A stretch of DNA of 64,000 nucleotides from Albidovulum sediminicola (GTDB lineage Bacteria; Pseudomonadota; Alphaproteobacteria; Rhodobacterales; Rhodobacteraceae). The translations under genes were made by a program, and so were the position numbers. Within the stretch, counting starts at the first letter, position 1. The number at the start of each line of letters is the position of its first letter. Below are positions 18,153 to 27,280 of this stretch, piece after piece. The stretch spans positions 186,001-250,000 of the forward strand of contig NZ_JAOWLA010000003.1 in the NCBI RefSeq assembly GCF_025751575.1. Direction: 5' to 3'. Under the pieces are notes generated by a model. It worked only from the letters and a program-made list of their open reading frames with translations, did not search any database and was not told the DNA's origin.

Positions 18153-21100
18153 CCGCGTATTCCGCTGTTTTCGTTGGCAATGAATCCCTTCTGATCCAAT
18201 GCGCGGAGCTTTGGCTGGGCGCCGGAAACCGGATCGCGGCGGTGGTCACCCACAACGCGGACCTGGCCCGATGGGCGGGCGCGCGCGGCCTGCGGGTCGA
18301 GGCGCAGGACGCGGGCGTGGCCGACCGCCTTGCCGGGGTTGGCTATGACTGGCTCTTCTCGGTCGCGAACCTCCACATCCTGCCAGAGGCCCTGATCGCC
18401 GCGGCAGGGCGCGGCGCGGTCAACTTCCACGACGGGCCATTGCCGCGCCACGCCGGTCTGAACGCCCCCGTCTGGGCGCTTCTGGAGGGCGAGCGCCGTC
18501 ACGGCGTCGCCTGGCACCGGATCGAGGGCGGGATCGACGAAGGCGCGATCCTGCAAGCGCGCGACTTCGACATCGCGGCGGGCGAAACCGCGCTGACGCT
18601 GAACGCGAAGTGCTTCGAGGCCGCGATCGACAGCTTCGGCGCTCTGGTCGCGGACATCGGCGCGGACGCCCTTCAGCCGCACCCGCAGGATCTGTCGCAG
18701 CGGAGCTGGCACGCGCGTGCCGACCGGCCGCGCGCGGCGGCGCGGCTCGATTTCTCAGGCTCCGGCGAGGATGTCGCGCGGCTGGTGCGCGCGCTTGATC
18801 ATGGCGGCTACTGGAACCCGCTGGCGCTGCCGAAGATCGAGGTGGATGGTCGGGTCCTGGCCGTCGGCACGGCCGAGCCCGTTCCGGGCGAAGGGCCGGC
18901 CGGCACGGTTTTGGCTACCGAGGCGGAAGGGTTGACCGTCGCCTGCGGGCAAGGCGCGGTCCTGCTCGGCGGTTTGCGCGGCATGGACGGGCAGGCGGTC
19001 TGCCCGATGTCGCTGGACCTTGCCGGAAAGGCGCTGGGATCGCCCGGAACAGAAGAGGCAGAACGCATCGGTGCCGCAATTTCTGCTGCGGCGCCGGGCG
19101 AGGGGCGGTGGCGCGCGCGTTTGGGCGCGCTCCGCTCCGCCGACCTGCCGCTGGCGGGCCCCGCATCCGAGGCGCCCGACTGGCATCGCATGGGCTGCGC
19201 GATCGCGGGAGGGGACGCCGCCCGCGGGGCCGTGGCGCTTGCGCTTTTCGCGCGCGCATATGGCGGGGGCGAGCCCGTCGATCTGGCCTTCCACCTCGCC
19301 ACTGCCCCGCGCGAGCCGGGTTATGTCTCCGACTGGGTGCCCCTGAGGGCGGGGGAGGAGGCTTCTGCCGGCGCGTTCCTCGCATCCTTCCAGGCGGACC
19401 TTGCCGCCGCCATGAAGGCCCCGGCCTTTGCTGCGGATCTGCCGCTGCGCGATCCCGCCATCGGCGGCCTGACCTGCCCCGACATCGCGCTGAACCTTGG
19501 CGGTGACGCGCCGGTTTCGGGCAGCGCCTTGACCCTTGCGATCTCGGCCGAGGGGGCGGGGCTGCATTTCGACGCGGCCCGGCTCGATGCCGCGACAGCG
19601 CAGATCCTCGCCGACCGGATCGCGCATCTGGCCGATCAACTGGGCGCGGCGCATGGCGATCCGGCGCTGGCCGACCTGCCCGCGATGCCTCAAAGCGAAC
19701 GCGCGCTGCTGCTTGAGGCATGGAACCGCACCGGGGCCGATTTCGATCCGGATCTCTGCGTGCATCAGGCGTTCGAGGCGCAGGCCGCGCGGACGCCTGA
19801 GGCGACGGCCCTGATCCATGAGGGCGAAACGCTGACCTACGCGGCGCTGAACGCCCGGGCCAACCGCGTTGCGCATGTGCTTGGTGAGATGGGCGTGGGG
19901 CCGGGGACGCTGGTCGGGCTTTGCACCCGCCGCTCGCCGCTTCTGATGATCGGGGCGCTGGCGATCCAGAAGGCGGGCGGCGCCTATGTGCCGCTGGACC
20001 CGGCCTACCCGGCCGAGCGCATCGCGCTTTATGTCGAGGATTCCGCCTGCCCGGTGATCGTGACCGAAACCGCCCTGACGGGGAGCCTGCCGCAAAGTGC
20101 GGCGGCGATCCTGACGCTGGATGACGACCCGCGTCTGGCCGCCGCGCCCGAGGGCAATCCCGACAGCGGCGTGACGGGCGCGGACCTCGCCTACATGATC
20201 TACACCTCGGGCTCGACCGGGCGGCCGAAGGGCGTGATGATCGAGCACCGCAACGTCCAGAACTTCTTCACCGGCATGGACGCCCATGTCCGCCACGATC
20301 CGGCCGGCACCTGGCTTGCCGTCACATCGCTGTCCTTCGACATCTCGGTGCTGGAGCTGTTCTGGACGCTGGCGCGGGGCTTCCGCGTGGTGATCATGGG
20401 GGACGCCGACCGGGCGCTGGTTTCCGGTGCCGGCGCGTCTGGGCGGGGGATGGAGTTCAGCCTTTATTACTGGGGCAATGACGACGGTGTTGGCCCCGCG
20501 AAATACGACCTGCTGCTGGAAGGCGCGAAGTTCGCCGATGCGAACGGCTTTTGCGCCGTCTGGACGCCGGAACGCCACTTCCACGCCTTCGGCGGCCCCT
20601 ATCCCAACCCATCCGTTACCGGGGCGGCTGTGGCCGCGGTCACGCGCAACCTCTCGGTCCGGGCGGGGTCCTGCGTCGCGCCGCTGCATCATCCCGCGCG
20701 GATCGCCGAGGAATGGGCCGTCATCGACAACCTGACGAACGGGCGCGCGGGCCTTGCCATCGCCTCGGGCTGGCAGCCGGACGACTTCGTGCTGCGCCCC
20801 GAAAACACGCCGCCCGCAAACAAGCCCGCGATGTTCGACGCCATCGACAAGATCCGCCGCCTGTGGCGGGGCGAGGCGGTGGAATTCCCGACGGCTTCTG
20901 GCAAGCCCTTTGCCGTCGTGACCCAGCCCCGCCCGGTCTCAAAGGAGGTGCCGATCTGGGTTACGACCGCGGGCAACCCGGAAACCTGGCGTGAGGCAGG
21001 CGCAGCGGGCGCGAACGTGCTGACCCACCTTCTGGGCCAGTCGGTCGAGGAAGTCGGTGGCAAGATCAAGCTTTACCACGAGGCGCTCAGGGAGGCGGGC

Positions 21101-22729
21101 CGCGATCCGGCCGATCACACCGTGACGCTGATGCTGCACACCTATGTGGCCGCGGATCGTGAGACGGCGCGCGAAACCGCGCGGGAACCGATGAAGGACT
21201 ACCTGCGCTCGGCCGCCGGGCTCATCAAGCAGTACGCCTGGGCTTTCCCGGCCTTCAAGAAACCACATGGCATGACCAACCCGATGGAGATCGACCTGCG
21301 CTCGCTCACCGAGGAGGAGATGGAGGGCGTCCTCGACTTCGCCTTCCAGCGCTACTTCGAGGATTCGGGGCTGTTCGGCACGCTCGGGGACTGCCTGGCG
21401 CGGGTGGAGGAGTTAAAGCGCATCGGGGTGGGCGAGGTCGCCTGCCTGATCGACTACGGCATTCCGGTGCCCGTCGTGATGGAGGGGCTGGTGCCCCTGG
21501 CTGAGGTGCTGCGGCGCGCCAATGAGGGCGTGACCGAGGCGGAGGAGGATTTCTCCATCGCGGCCCAGATCGCGCGGCACCGGGTGACGCATCTGCAATG
21601 CACCCCCTCGATGGCGCGGATGCTGGCGATGAACCCCGAGTCGCGCGCCGCTCTGGCGGGGGTTCAGGAACTGATGATCGGGGGCGAGGCGCTGCCCGGC
21701 GCCCTTGTCGCGGACCTGGCGGAGGCGACGGGGGCGCGGGTGCTGAACATGTATGGCCCGACCGAAACCACGATCTGGTCCGCGGTCGCCGAGGCGGAGG
21801 CAGGGGCCGCTGTCTCTCCGGTCGGCCCCCCCATCGCCAACACGCAGCTTTACGTCCTCGACGACCGGGCGGACCCGGTGCCGCTGGGTGTAGCGGGCGA
21901 ACTCTGGATCGGCGGCGCGGGCGTGGCGCGCGGCTACTGGAAGCAGCCCGATCTGACCGACGACCGCTTCCGCCCCGATCCCTTCGCGGGCGGGCGGATG
22001 TACCGCACCGGCGACCTCGTGCGCCAGCGCGCGGACGGGATGTTCGACTTCCTCGGCCGCATCGACCACCAGGTGAAGATCCGCGGCTATCGGATCGAGC
22101 TGGGGGAGATCGAGGCGGCAGCCGAAGCCGCCCCCGGCGTCCGTCAGGCCGTCGTTCTGGCGCGGGAAGACGTGCCGGGCGATCTGCGCCTGGTCGCCTA
22201 TGCCACCACCGGCGCGGGTTTCTCGGCCGAGACGCTGGGGGCCCATCTGAGGGCGCGGCTGCCCGCGCATATGGTACCCGCCCATATCGTGCCGCTGGCC
22301 GACATGCCGCTGACGCCGAACGGCAAGGTGGACCGCAAGGCGCTTCCCGCCCCGGCCGAGGCCGCCCCGCCCGTGGCGGAGGCACATGTCGCCCCCGCCG
22401 AGGGGGTCGAGGCGACGATCGCCGCCATCTGGCGCCGGGTCCTCAACCTTCCCAAGGTCGGCGCGGAGGACAATTTCTTTGCCCTTGGCGGCCACTCGCT
22501 TCTGGCAGTGCAGGCGCATCGGGAGATCCGCGATGCGCTGGGCAGCGCGAAGCTGTCAATCACCGACATCTTCCGCTTCCCGACGCTGTCGGCACTGGCC
22601 CGCCACCTGGATGACCGTCCGGCGGCCGAGCCGCGCCTGCATATCGCTGGGGCCGCGAACGACCGGGCCGCTCTGCGTGCCGACGCCATGTCGAAGCGCC
22701 GTGCGCTTCGGGCCGGGCGCGCGGGGTGA
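18149..22729 (+). CDS. NRPS: formyltransferase - truncated C-like - A (with embedded LLM monooxygenase) - T
   Basis: A 1526-residue megasynthase. Residues 1-300 resemble methionyl-tRNA formyltransferase, with the catalytic Asn92/His94 (NFHDGPLPRHAGL) and Asp130. About 320-510 looks like only the C-terminal half of a condensation domain; no HHxxxDG is present. The adenylation domain starts near 530, with TSGSTGRPKG at 686-695 and the FDIS motif of A4, then is interrupted at about 768-1126 by a complete luciferase-like flavin monooxygenase, and resumes with VTHLQCTPSM and NMYGPTE (1200) through TPNGKVDRK. A thiolation domain ends the protein (Ser1450 in LGGHSL). This layout matches the MupA/Atu3671 class. 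FDIS and the final Lys suggest an alpha-amino acid substrate; the monooxygenase would oxidise the tethered residue. No TE or epimerase. Confidence 0.92.
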   Translation: MTAYSAVFVGNESLLIQCAELWLGAGNRIAAVVTHNADLARWAGARGLRVEAQDAGVADRLAGVGYDWLFSVANLHILPEALIAAAGRGAVNFHDGPLPRHAGLNAPVWALLEGERRHGVAWHRIEGGIDEGAILQARDFDIAAGETALTLNAKCFEAAIDSFGALVADIGADALQPHPQDLSQRSWHARADRPRAAARLDFSGSGEDVARLVRALDHGGYWNPLALPKIEVDGRVLAVGTAEPVPGEGPAGTVLATEAEGLTVACGQGAVLLGGLRGMDGQAVCPMSLDLAGKALGSPGTEEAERIGAAISAAAPGEGRWRARLGALRSADLPLAGPASEAPDWHRMGCAIAGGDAARGAVALALFARAYGGGEPVDLAFHLATAPREPGYVSDWVPLRAGEEASAGAFLASFQADLAAAMKAPAFAADLPLRDPAIGGLTCPDIALNLGGDAPVSGSALTLAISAEGAGLHFDAARLDAATAQILADRIAHLADQLGAAHGDPALADLPAMPQSERALLLEAWNRTGADFDPDLCVHQAFEAQAARTPEATALIHEGETLTYAALNARANRVAHVLGEMGVGPGTLVGLCTRRSPLLMIGALAIQKAGGAYVPLDPAYPAERIALYVEDSACPVIVTETALTGSLPQSAAAILTLDDDPRLAAAPEGNPDSGVTGADLAYMIYTSGSTGRPKGVMIEHRNVQNFFTGMDAHVRHDPAGTWLAVTSLSFDISVLELFWTLARGFRVVIMGDADRALVSGAGASGRGMEFSLYYWGNDDGVGPAKYDLLLEGAKFADANGFCAVWTPERHFHAFGGPYPNPSVTGAAVAAVTRNLSVRAGSCVAPLHHPARIAEEWAVIDNLTNGRAGLAIASGWQPDDFVLRPENTPPANKPAMFDAIDKIRRLWRGEAVEFPTASGKPFAVVTQPRPVSKEVPIWVTTAGNPETWREAGAAGANVLTHLLGQSVEEVGGKIKLYHEALREAGRDPADHTVTLMLHTYVAADRETARETAREPMKDYLRSAAGLIKQYAWAFPAFKKPHGMTNPMEIDLRSLTEEEMEGVLDFAFQRYFEDSGLFGTLGDCLARVEELKRIGVGEVACLIDYGIPVPVVMEGLVPLAEVLRRANEGVTEAEEDFSIAAQIARHRVTHLQCTPSMARMLAMNPESRAALAGVQELMIGGEALPGALVADLAEATGARVLNMYGPTETTIWSAVAEAEAGAAVSPVGPPIANTQLYVLDDRADPVPLGVAGELWIGGAGVARGYWKQPDLTDDRFRPDPFAGGRMYRTGDLVRQRADGMFDFLGRIDHQVKIRGYRIELGEIEAAAEAAPGVRQAVVLAREDVPGDLRLVAYATTGAGFSAETLGAHLRARLPAHMVPAHIVPLADMPLTPNGKVDRKALPAPAEAAPPVAEAHVAPAEGVEATIAAIWRRVLNLPKVGAEDNFFALGGHSLLAVQAHREIRDALGSAKLSITDIFRFPTLSALARHLDDRPAAEPRLHIAGAANDRAALRADAMSKRRALRAGRAG

Positions 22730-23403
22730 CGGTGGCCGCCCTGGCCGAGATCGCCGACCGGGTGCGGGGCCTTTTTCCCTGCCCGGTGGCAGTCTGCGCC
22801 GAGGGCATCGGCGCTTCGGAGGCTGAGCTTTGGCCCGTCGAGGCTGAGGCAATGCGCGCCGCCGTCCCACGCCGCCGGGCAGAGTTTGCGGCGGGCCGCG
22901 CGGTCGCGCGGCGGGCCATCGCGGAACTGGGCCTGCCCCCGGTCGCGATCCCAATGCAGCCCGACAGGTCGCCGGGCTGGCCGGCGGGGGTCGCCGGTTC
23001 CATCACCCACACCGATGTGCTGGCGCTGGCGGCCGTGGCGCGCGCCGAAGTCATTGCCGCGATTGGTATCGACGCGGAACCGGACGAGCCCTTGCCCTCG
23101 GGCGTGGCGGAGATGGTCTGCCGGCCCGAGGAACGCGCCTGGTGCGCCACCATGCCCGACCCGGCGCGTGCGGAGCGGTTGATCTTCGTTGCGAAAGAGG
23201 CCGCCTACAAATGCCAGTACCCGTTGTCCCGCGCAGGCCTGGAGTTTGACGCGCTCAGCATCGAAGCCGCGGCGGACGGCGCGCTTGTCGCCCGTTTCAC
23301 GCTTCCCGCCGGTCCGTTTGCCACCGGCGACCGGCTGAGCGGGCGCGCCGCCCGCTGCGGCGGGCTTGTCATCGCAGCCTTCGCGCTGCCACATCGGCCA
23401 TGA
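22726..23403 (+). CDS. 4'-phosphopantetheinyl transferase (Sfp/EntD type)
   Basis: A 225-residue enzyme that moves phosphopantetheine from CoA onto carrier-domain serines. EntD-type features: basic RRRAEFAAGRAVARRAI, GSITHTD, the Mg-binding IGIDAEP, and FVAKEAAYK in place of the WSxKEA motif. The GTG start overlaps the NRPS stop, so it is translationally coupled and presumably activates the PKS ACP (Ser1792) and NRPS T domain (Ser1450). A dedicated activator embedded in the cluster supports the PKS and NRPS genes being functional. Confidence 0.93.
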   Translation: MTVAALAEIADRVRGLFPCPVAVCAEGIGASEAELWPVEAEAMRAAVPRRRAEFAAGRAVARRAIAELGLPPVAIPMQPDRSPGWPAGVAGSITHTDVLALAAVARAEVIAAIGIDAEPDEPLPSGVAEMVCRPEERAWCATMPDPARAERLIFVAKEAAYKCQYPLSRAGLEFDALSIEAAADGALVARFTLPAGPFATGDRLSGRAARCGGLVIAAFALPHRP

Positions 23404-24392
23404 GTGGAGGGAGGATGCGCCGCAACCTCATTTTGCTGGGACTAGTCGCCGCCGGGGCACTAACGGCCGGGATCGTCGGCTGGCGGCGCTTGCGCCGCGA
23501 CCCGACCTTGCCGCCCGCGCGCCGCCCCATGCCTTGGGCCGAGTTCCGCGCCCTCTACGCCCGCCCGCTTGCCCCGCCCGCCGGGCCGCTCCGGGTCTTT
23601 CACCTGGGACACAGCCTGGTCGGCCACGACATGCCCGCCATGCTTGCCCAGCTTGCCGGACCCGGCCACCGCTACGAAAGCCAGATCGGCCGCGGGACGA
23701 CCCTGCGCGCCCATTGGGAGGATCACATCCCCATCGAGGGCTATGCGGAGGACAACGATCACGACCGCTTCCGCCCCGCCAAGGAGGCCCTCGCGAGCGG
23801 CGACTACGACGCGGTCATCCTGACCGAGCGGGTCGAAATCCGCACCTCGATCAAGGAAGAGGGCGCGGCCTCCTACCTCGCGCTCTGGGCCGCGCTGGCG
23901 CGGCAGGGTAACCCCGCGACGCGGGTCTATCTGTATGAAACCTGGCATTGGCTCAGCGATTCCGAAGGCTGGCTGGAACGGCTGGACCGGGATCTGCCAC
24001 GTCACTGGATCGGCGAGGTGATGCGTGGTGCCGCGGCCTATCCCGGCGGTGCCCCGGTCTATCTCATCCCCGCCGGACAGGTGCTGGCGCGGATCGCCCG
24101 CGCCGCCGAGGCCGGGGAGGTTCCGGGCATCGCAAGCCGCGAGGACTTCTTCGCCCGGACGGCGGAGGGCAAGCTCGACAAGATCCATATCGGCGATCTT
24201 GGCGCCTTCCTCGTGGCGCTGACGCATCATGCCGTCCTTTACGGGACCGAGCCTCCGGGGCTAATGTCCCGGATGCACCGGGCCGATGGCGCGCCAGCAG
24301 ACCTGCCGGAGGCGCTCGATCGCGCAGCGCTTTGGCGGATGGTCCGGGAGGTCGCCAGCGCCCTGCCCGAAACCGGGATGAGACAGAGTTGA
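23400..24392 (+). CDS. Membrane-anchored SGNH-hydrolase-like protein
   Basis: A 330-residue protein with an N-terminal hydrophobic segment (about 9-27) that is a signal anchor, placing the body in the periplasm. VFHLGHSLVGHDMPAML (Ser72) is a block-I-like SGNH/GDSL motif; IGRGTTLRAHWEDH may supply the oxyanion Gly, and DKIHIGDLGAFLVALTHHAV near the end supplies Asp/His candidates. SGNH enzymes in polysaccharide clusters usually add or remove acetyl or other acyl groups. Its ATG overlaps the PPTase stop, so it belongs to the same transcript and might attach or cleave an acyl group made by the PKS/NRPS. That link is inference. Confidence 0.68.
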   Translation: MSGGRMRRNLILLGLVAAGALTAGIVGWRRLRRDPTLPPARRPMPWAEFRALYARPLAPPAGPLRVFHLGHSLVGHDMPAMLAQLAGPGHRYESQIGRGTTLRAHWEDHIPIEGYAEDNDHDRFRPAKEALASGDYDAVILTERVEIRTSIKEEGAASYLALWAALARQGNPATRVYLYETWHWLSDSEGWLERLDRDLPRHWIGEVMRGAAAYPGGAPVYLIPAGQVLARIARAAEAGEVPGIASREDFFARTAEGKLDKIHIGDLGAFLVALTHHAVLYGTEPPGLMSRMHRADGAPADLPEALDRAALWRMVREVASALPETGMRQS

Positions 24393-24462
24393 AGGACCAG
24401 GATCATAAGCGCCGGCCCGCCCACCGGCACCGGAAGGGCGCGGCAGAAGGGGAACGCCCCTG

Positions 24463-26178
24463 ATGCCCAATTCGTTCGCCTATCTGATGCTGTTCTCCTG
24501 GCCGCTGGTCATCGTGTGCCTCTTCGCGGTGCTCCCCCGGTCCTATGCCATCGCGATTTCGATCATCGGCGGATATCTGATCTTGCCGGTGAGGACCGGG
24601 TTCAACCTGCCGCTGGTGCCGACGCTCGACAAATCGCTGCTGCCGTCGCTCTTCACCGCGATCATGTGTCTCGTGGTGACGGAGCGCCGAGCGCGCCCGC
24701 CCCGGCGTGGACCGCATGACGCCCGGACCCAGGCCAGCGTTTCGCAAGGCGAACCCGAAGCCCCGAGGGAGCGTCCCAAACCGTCCTACAGCCGCCAGCC
24801 GATCCGGGCGGCGGGCCGGGATGCCTCGGCGGCGCCAGCCGTCGCCCCCATGCGCACGGCATTGCCCGCCGTCGTCACCACCGGAAAGGCCCTGACGCCT
24901 GTCACCGTGCAGGGGGAACGGTCCGCAGAGCAGGCCGCGCCGATGGCACTCGTGCAGCCGGAAAAGACGGTGCGCGCCATCGTCCTGGCGCTCGTGGCGC
25001 TGGGGCTGCTATCACCGATCGCCACGGCGCTCACGAATCCCGATCCGCTCTTCTTCGGCTCCAGGTTCCTTCCCGGGCTCAGGCTCTACGATGCCATGTC
25101 GATGGCGATGAACGTCGGTGTTCACATGCTGCCGTTCGTCATCGGCTGGCTTTACCTTGGGTCGCCGCAGGATCTGCGCCGCCTCGTGACCGTGGTGGCA
25201 CTCGCCGGGCTTGCCTATTCGCTTCCGGCCCTGTTCGAGGTGCGGATGAGCCCCCAGCTCAATACCTGGATCTACGGGTTCTTCCAGCATTCCTTCCTTC
25301 AGCATATCCGCGCCAGCGGCTACCGGCCGGTGGTCTTCCTCGGCCACGGGCTGGCCCTGTCGATCTTCCTGGCCCAGACGGTGTTTGCCGCGATCGCGCT
25401 CTGGCGTGGGCGCGAAAGGGGGCGCGGGGCGGGCGCGCAATGGCTGGTCGCGGCGGCCTGGCTCTTCATGACCCTGATCCTGTCCAAGTCGCTCGGCGCC
25501 TTCGTGATCGCCTGCGCATTCGGTCTGCTCCTGCTGGTGGGGACCCGGCGCGCGATCACGATCTTCGCGGCGATCGTGGTCACTTCCGTCACCCTCTACC
25601 CGGTGCTGCGCGGCAGCAGCCTCTCGCCCGCGGACAGCGTCTATGAGATCGTCAACACCTTCAACGCCGAGCGCGCGGAGTCCTTCAAGTTCCGCCTCGA
25701 CAATGAGGATGAGTTGCTGGACCGGGCGAACCAGAAGCCCCTTTTCGGCTGGGGCAGCTGGGGGCGCAACCGGATCTTTGACCCAAGGACCGGCGAGGAT
25801 CTGAGTATTACCGACGGGGACTGGATCCTGACGATCGGCGTGTTCGGCTGGTTCGGATACATGAGCAAGTACGGCTTGTTCGCGATCCCGATCATCGCGC
25901 TGGCCCGGCGCCGAAAGGCCCCGCAACTGACCTTCGCAGCCTGCGGTCTTTGCATGATCCAGGCCGCGAATATCCTCGACGCCATTCCGAACGCCACGAT
26001 CGTGCCGGTCACATGGCTCATCGCCGGCGCGCTCGCCGGGTTTGCTTGCCGCGATGACACCCCCGCCGTCGGGGCGGGCGCCGGCACACGGGAGATCGGC
26101 GGCAGGGCGCGGCGCGGCGGGATTGCACCTGCGCCGGCGGCTCTGCGCCCGACCTCCTTCAACCGCACCCGTGGCTGA
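24463..26178 (+). CDS. Polysaccharide polymerase/O-antigen-ligase-like membrane protein
   Basis: A 571-residue polytopic protein with about 10-12 hydrophobic helices and a large loop containing FNAERAESFKFRLDNEDELLDRANQKPLFGWGSWGRNR. That arrangement, a charged loop ending in a PLFGWG motif, is characteristic of Wzy polymerases and WaaL ligases. Between helices 3 and 4 (about residues 75-165) lies a hydrophilic, Pro/Arg/Ala-rich insertion that looks disordered and cytoplasmic. The C-terminus is also Ala/Pro/Arg rich. It would polymerise or ligate the repeat units in the periplasm after flipping by the Wzx-like protein. Confidence 0.75.
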   Translation: MPNSFAYLMLFSWPLVIVCLFAVLPRSYAIAISIIGGYLILPVRTGFNLPLVPTLDKSLLPSLFTAIMCLVVTERRARPPRRGPHDARTQASVSQGEPEAPRERPKPSYSRQPIRAAGRDASAAPAVAPMRTALPAVVTTGKALTPVTVQGERSAEQAAPMALVQPEKTVRAIVLALVALGLLSPIATALTNPDPLFFGSRFLPGLRLYDAMSMAMNVGVHMLPFVIGWLYLGSPQDLRRLVTVVALAGLAYSLPALFEVRMSPQLNTWIYGFFQHSFLQHIRASGYRPVVFLGHGLALSIFLAQTVFAAIALWRGRERGRGAGAQWLVAAAWLFMTLILSKSLGAFVIACAFGLLLLVGTRRAITIFAAIVVTSVTLYPVLRGSSLSPADSVYEIVNTFNAERAESFKFRLDNEDELLDRANQKPLFGWGSWGRNRIFDPRTGEDLSITDGDWILTIGVFGWFGYMSKYGLFAIPIIALARRRKAPQLTFAACGLCMIQAANILDAIPNATIVPVTWLIAGALAGFACRDDTPAVGAGAGTREIGGRARRGGIAPAPAALRPTSFNRTRG

Positions 26179-26270
26179 AGCCCGGTGCGTTCGCGCGACC
26201 TGTCCGATTGCATTTCGCCCCTGACTTGACTATCTGGAACGCCTGACAGCGAAGCGCGGGACCCCGAGAG

Positions 26271-27197
26271 ATGAACTGGATCACCAATTACGTCCGGCCG
26301 AAGATCAACTCGCTCTTCTCGCGCCGCGAGGTGCCTGAGAACCTCTGGACCAAATGTTCCGAATGCGGAACGATGCTGTTCCACCGCGAACTGGCCGACA
26401 ATCTCAACGTCTGCAGCAATTGCGACCACCACATGGCGATCACGCCGCGCGCCCGGTTCGCCGCGCTTTTCGATGGCGGCATCTTCGCCGAGGTCAAGGT
26501 TCCCGAACCGGTCGCCGACCCGCTGCATTTCCGCGATCAGAAACGCTATCCCGACCGGATGAAATCCGCGCAGAAGAGCACCGGCGAAAAAGAGGCGATG
26601 CTCGTCGCGGAGGGAGAGATCGGCCGCACGCCGATCGTCGCCATCGCGCAGGACTTCTCCTTCATGGGCGGGTCGATGGGCATGTATGTCGGCAACGCGA
26701 TCATCGCCGCGGCCGAACGCGCGGTGAAGTTCAAGCGCCCGCTGGTCCTTTTCTCCGCCGCGGGCGGCGCGCGCATGCAGGAGGGGATCCTGTCCCTCAT
26801 GCAGATGCCGCGCACCACCGTCGCGGTCGAGATGCTGAAGGAAGCCGGCCTTCCCTATATCGTCGTGCTGACCCATCCAACCACGGGCGGCGTCACCGCC
26901 TCCTACGCGATGCTGGGCGACGTGCAGATCGCCGAGCCGAATGCGCTGATCTGCTTCGCGGGCCCCCGGGTGATCGAACAGACGATCCGCGAGAAACTCC
27001 CCGAAGGGTTCCAGCGCGCCGAATACCTGCTCGACCACGGGATGCTCGATCGCGTCACTCACCGCAAGAAGCTGCGCGAGGATCTCGTGACCATCCTGCG
27101 GATGCTGATGCGCCAGTCGCCCGCGGTCAAAGGCGACCTGCCCGCGCCCAAGAGCGAAGCCGCAAAACCCGACGCCCCCAAGGCCGAGGCGAAGTAA
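26271..27197 (+). CDS. accD: Acetyl-CoA carboxylase carboxyltransferase subunit beta
   Basis: A 308-residue subunit that with AccA transfers CO2 from carboxybiotin to acetyl-CoA, the first step of fatty acid synthesis. The N-terminal zinc ribbon is complete (Cys29, Cys32, Cys48, Cys51), followed by the crotonase-fold carboxyltransferase core with [23 protein letters not shown] and [16 protein letters not shown]. The last 35 residues are Pro/Lys/Ala rich, as often seen in alphaproteobacteria. It precedes folC, the classical accD-folC order. Confidence 0.97.
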   Translation: MNWITNYVRPKINSLFSRREVPENLWTKCSECGTMLFHRELADNLNVCSNCDHHMAITPRARFAALFDGGIFAEVKVPEPVADPLHFRDQKRYPDRMKSAQKSTGEKEAMLVAEGEIGRTPIVAIAQDFSFMGGSMGMYVGNAIIAAAERAVKFKRPLVLFSAAGGARMQEGILSLMQMPRTTVAVEMLKEAGLPYIVVLTHPTTGGVTASYAMLGDVQIAEPNALICFAGPRVIEQTIREKLPEGFQRAEYLLDHGMLDRVTHRKKLREDLVTILRMLMRQSPAVKGDLPAPKSEAAKPDAPKAEAK

Positions 27198-27228
27198 CTT
27201 CTTCTTTTCGAAAATATCCTCGGGGGGT

Positions 27229-27251
27229 CCGGGGGGCAGACAGCCCCCCGG
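27229..27251. terminator. Strong GC hairpin between accD and folC
   Basis: Nine-base perfect stem CCGGGGGGC (27229-27237) / GCCCCCCGG (27243-27251) with loop AGACA, preceded by TTTTCGAAAATATCCTCGGG. I associate this block with a short intergenic repeat common after genes in Rhodobacteraceae. Without a T tract it is more likely an mRNA-processing or stabilising element than a full terminator. Confidence 0.5.
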
Positions 27252-27280
27252 CCTTGCCGCCAAACCGCAGCGAGGGTCCC

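Noticed and set aside
26226-26231. TTGACT as a -35 box for accD
   Set aside because: No acceptable -10 hexamer occurs 15-19 bp downstream.
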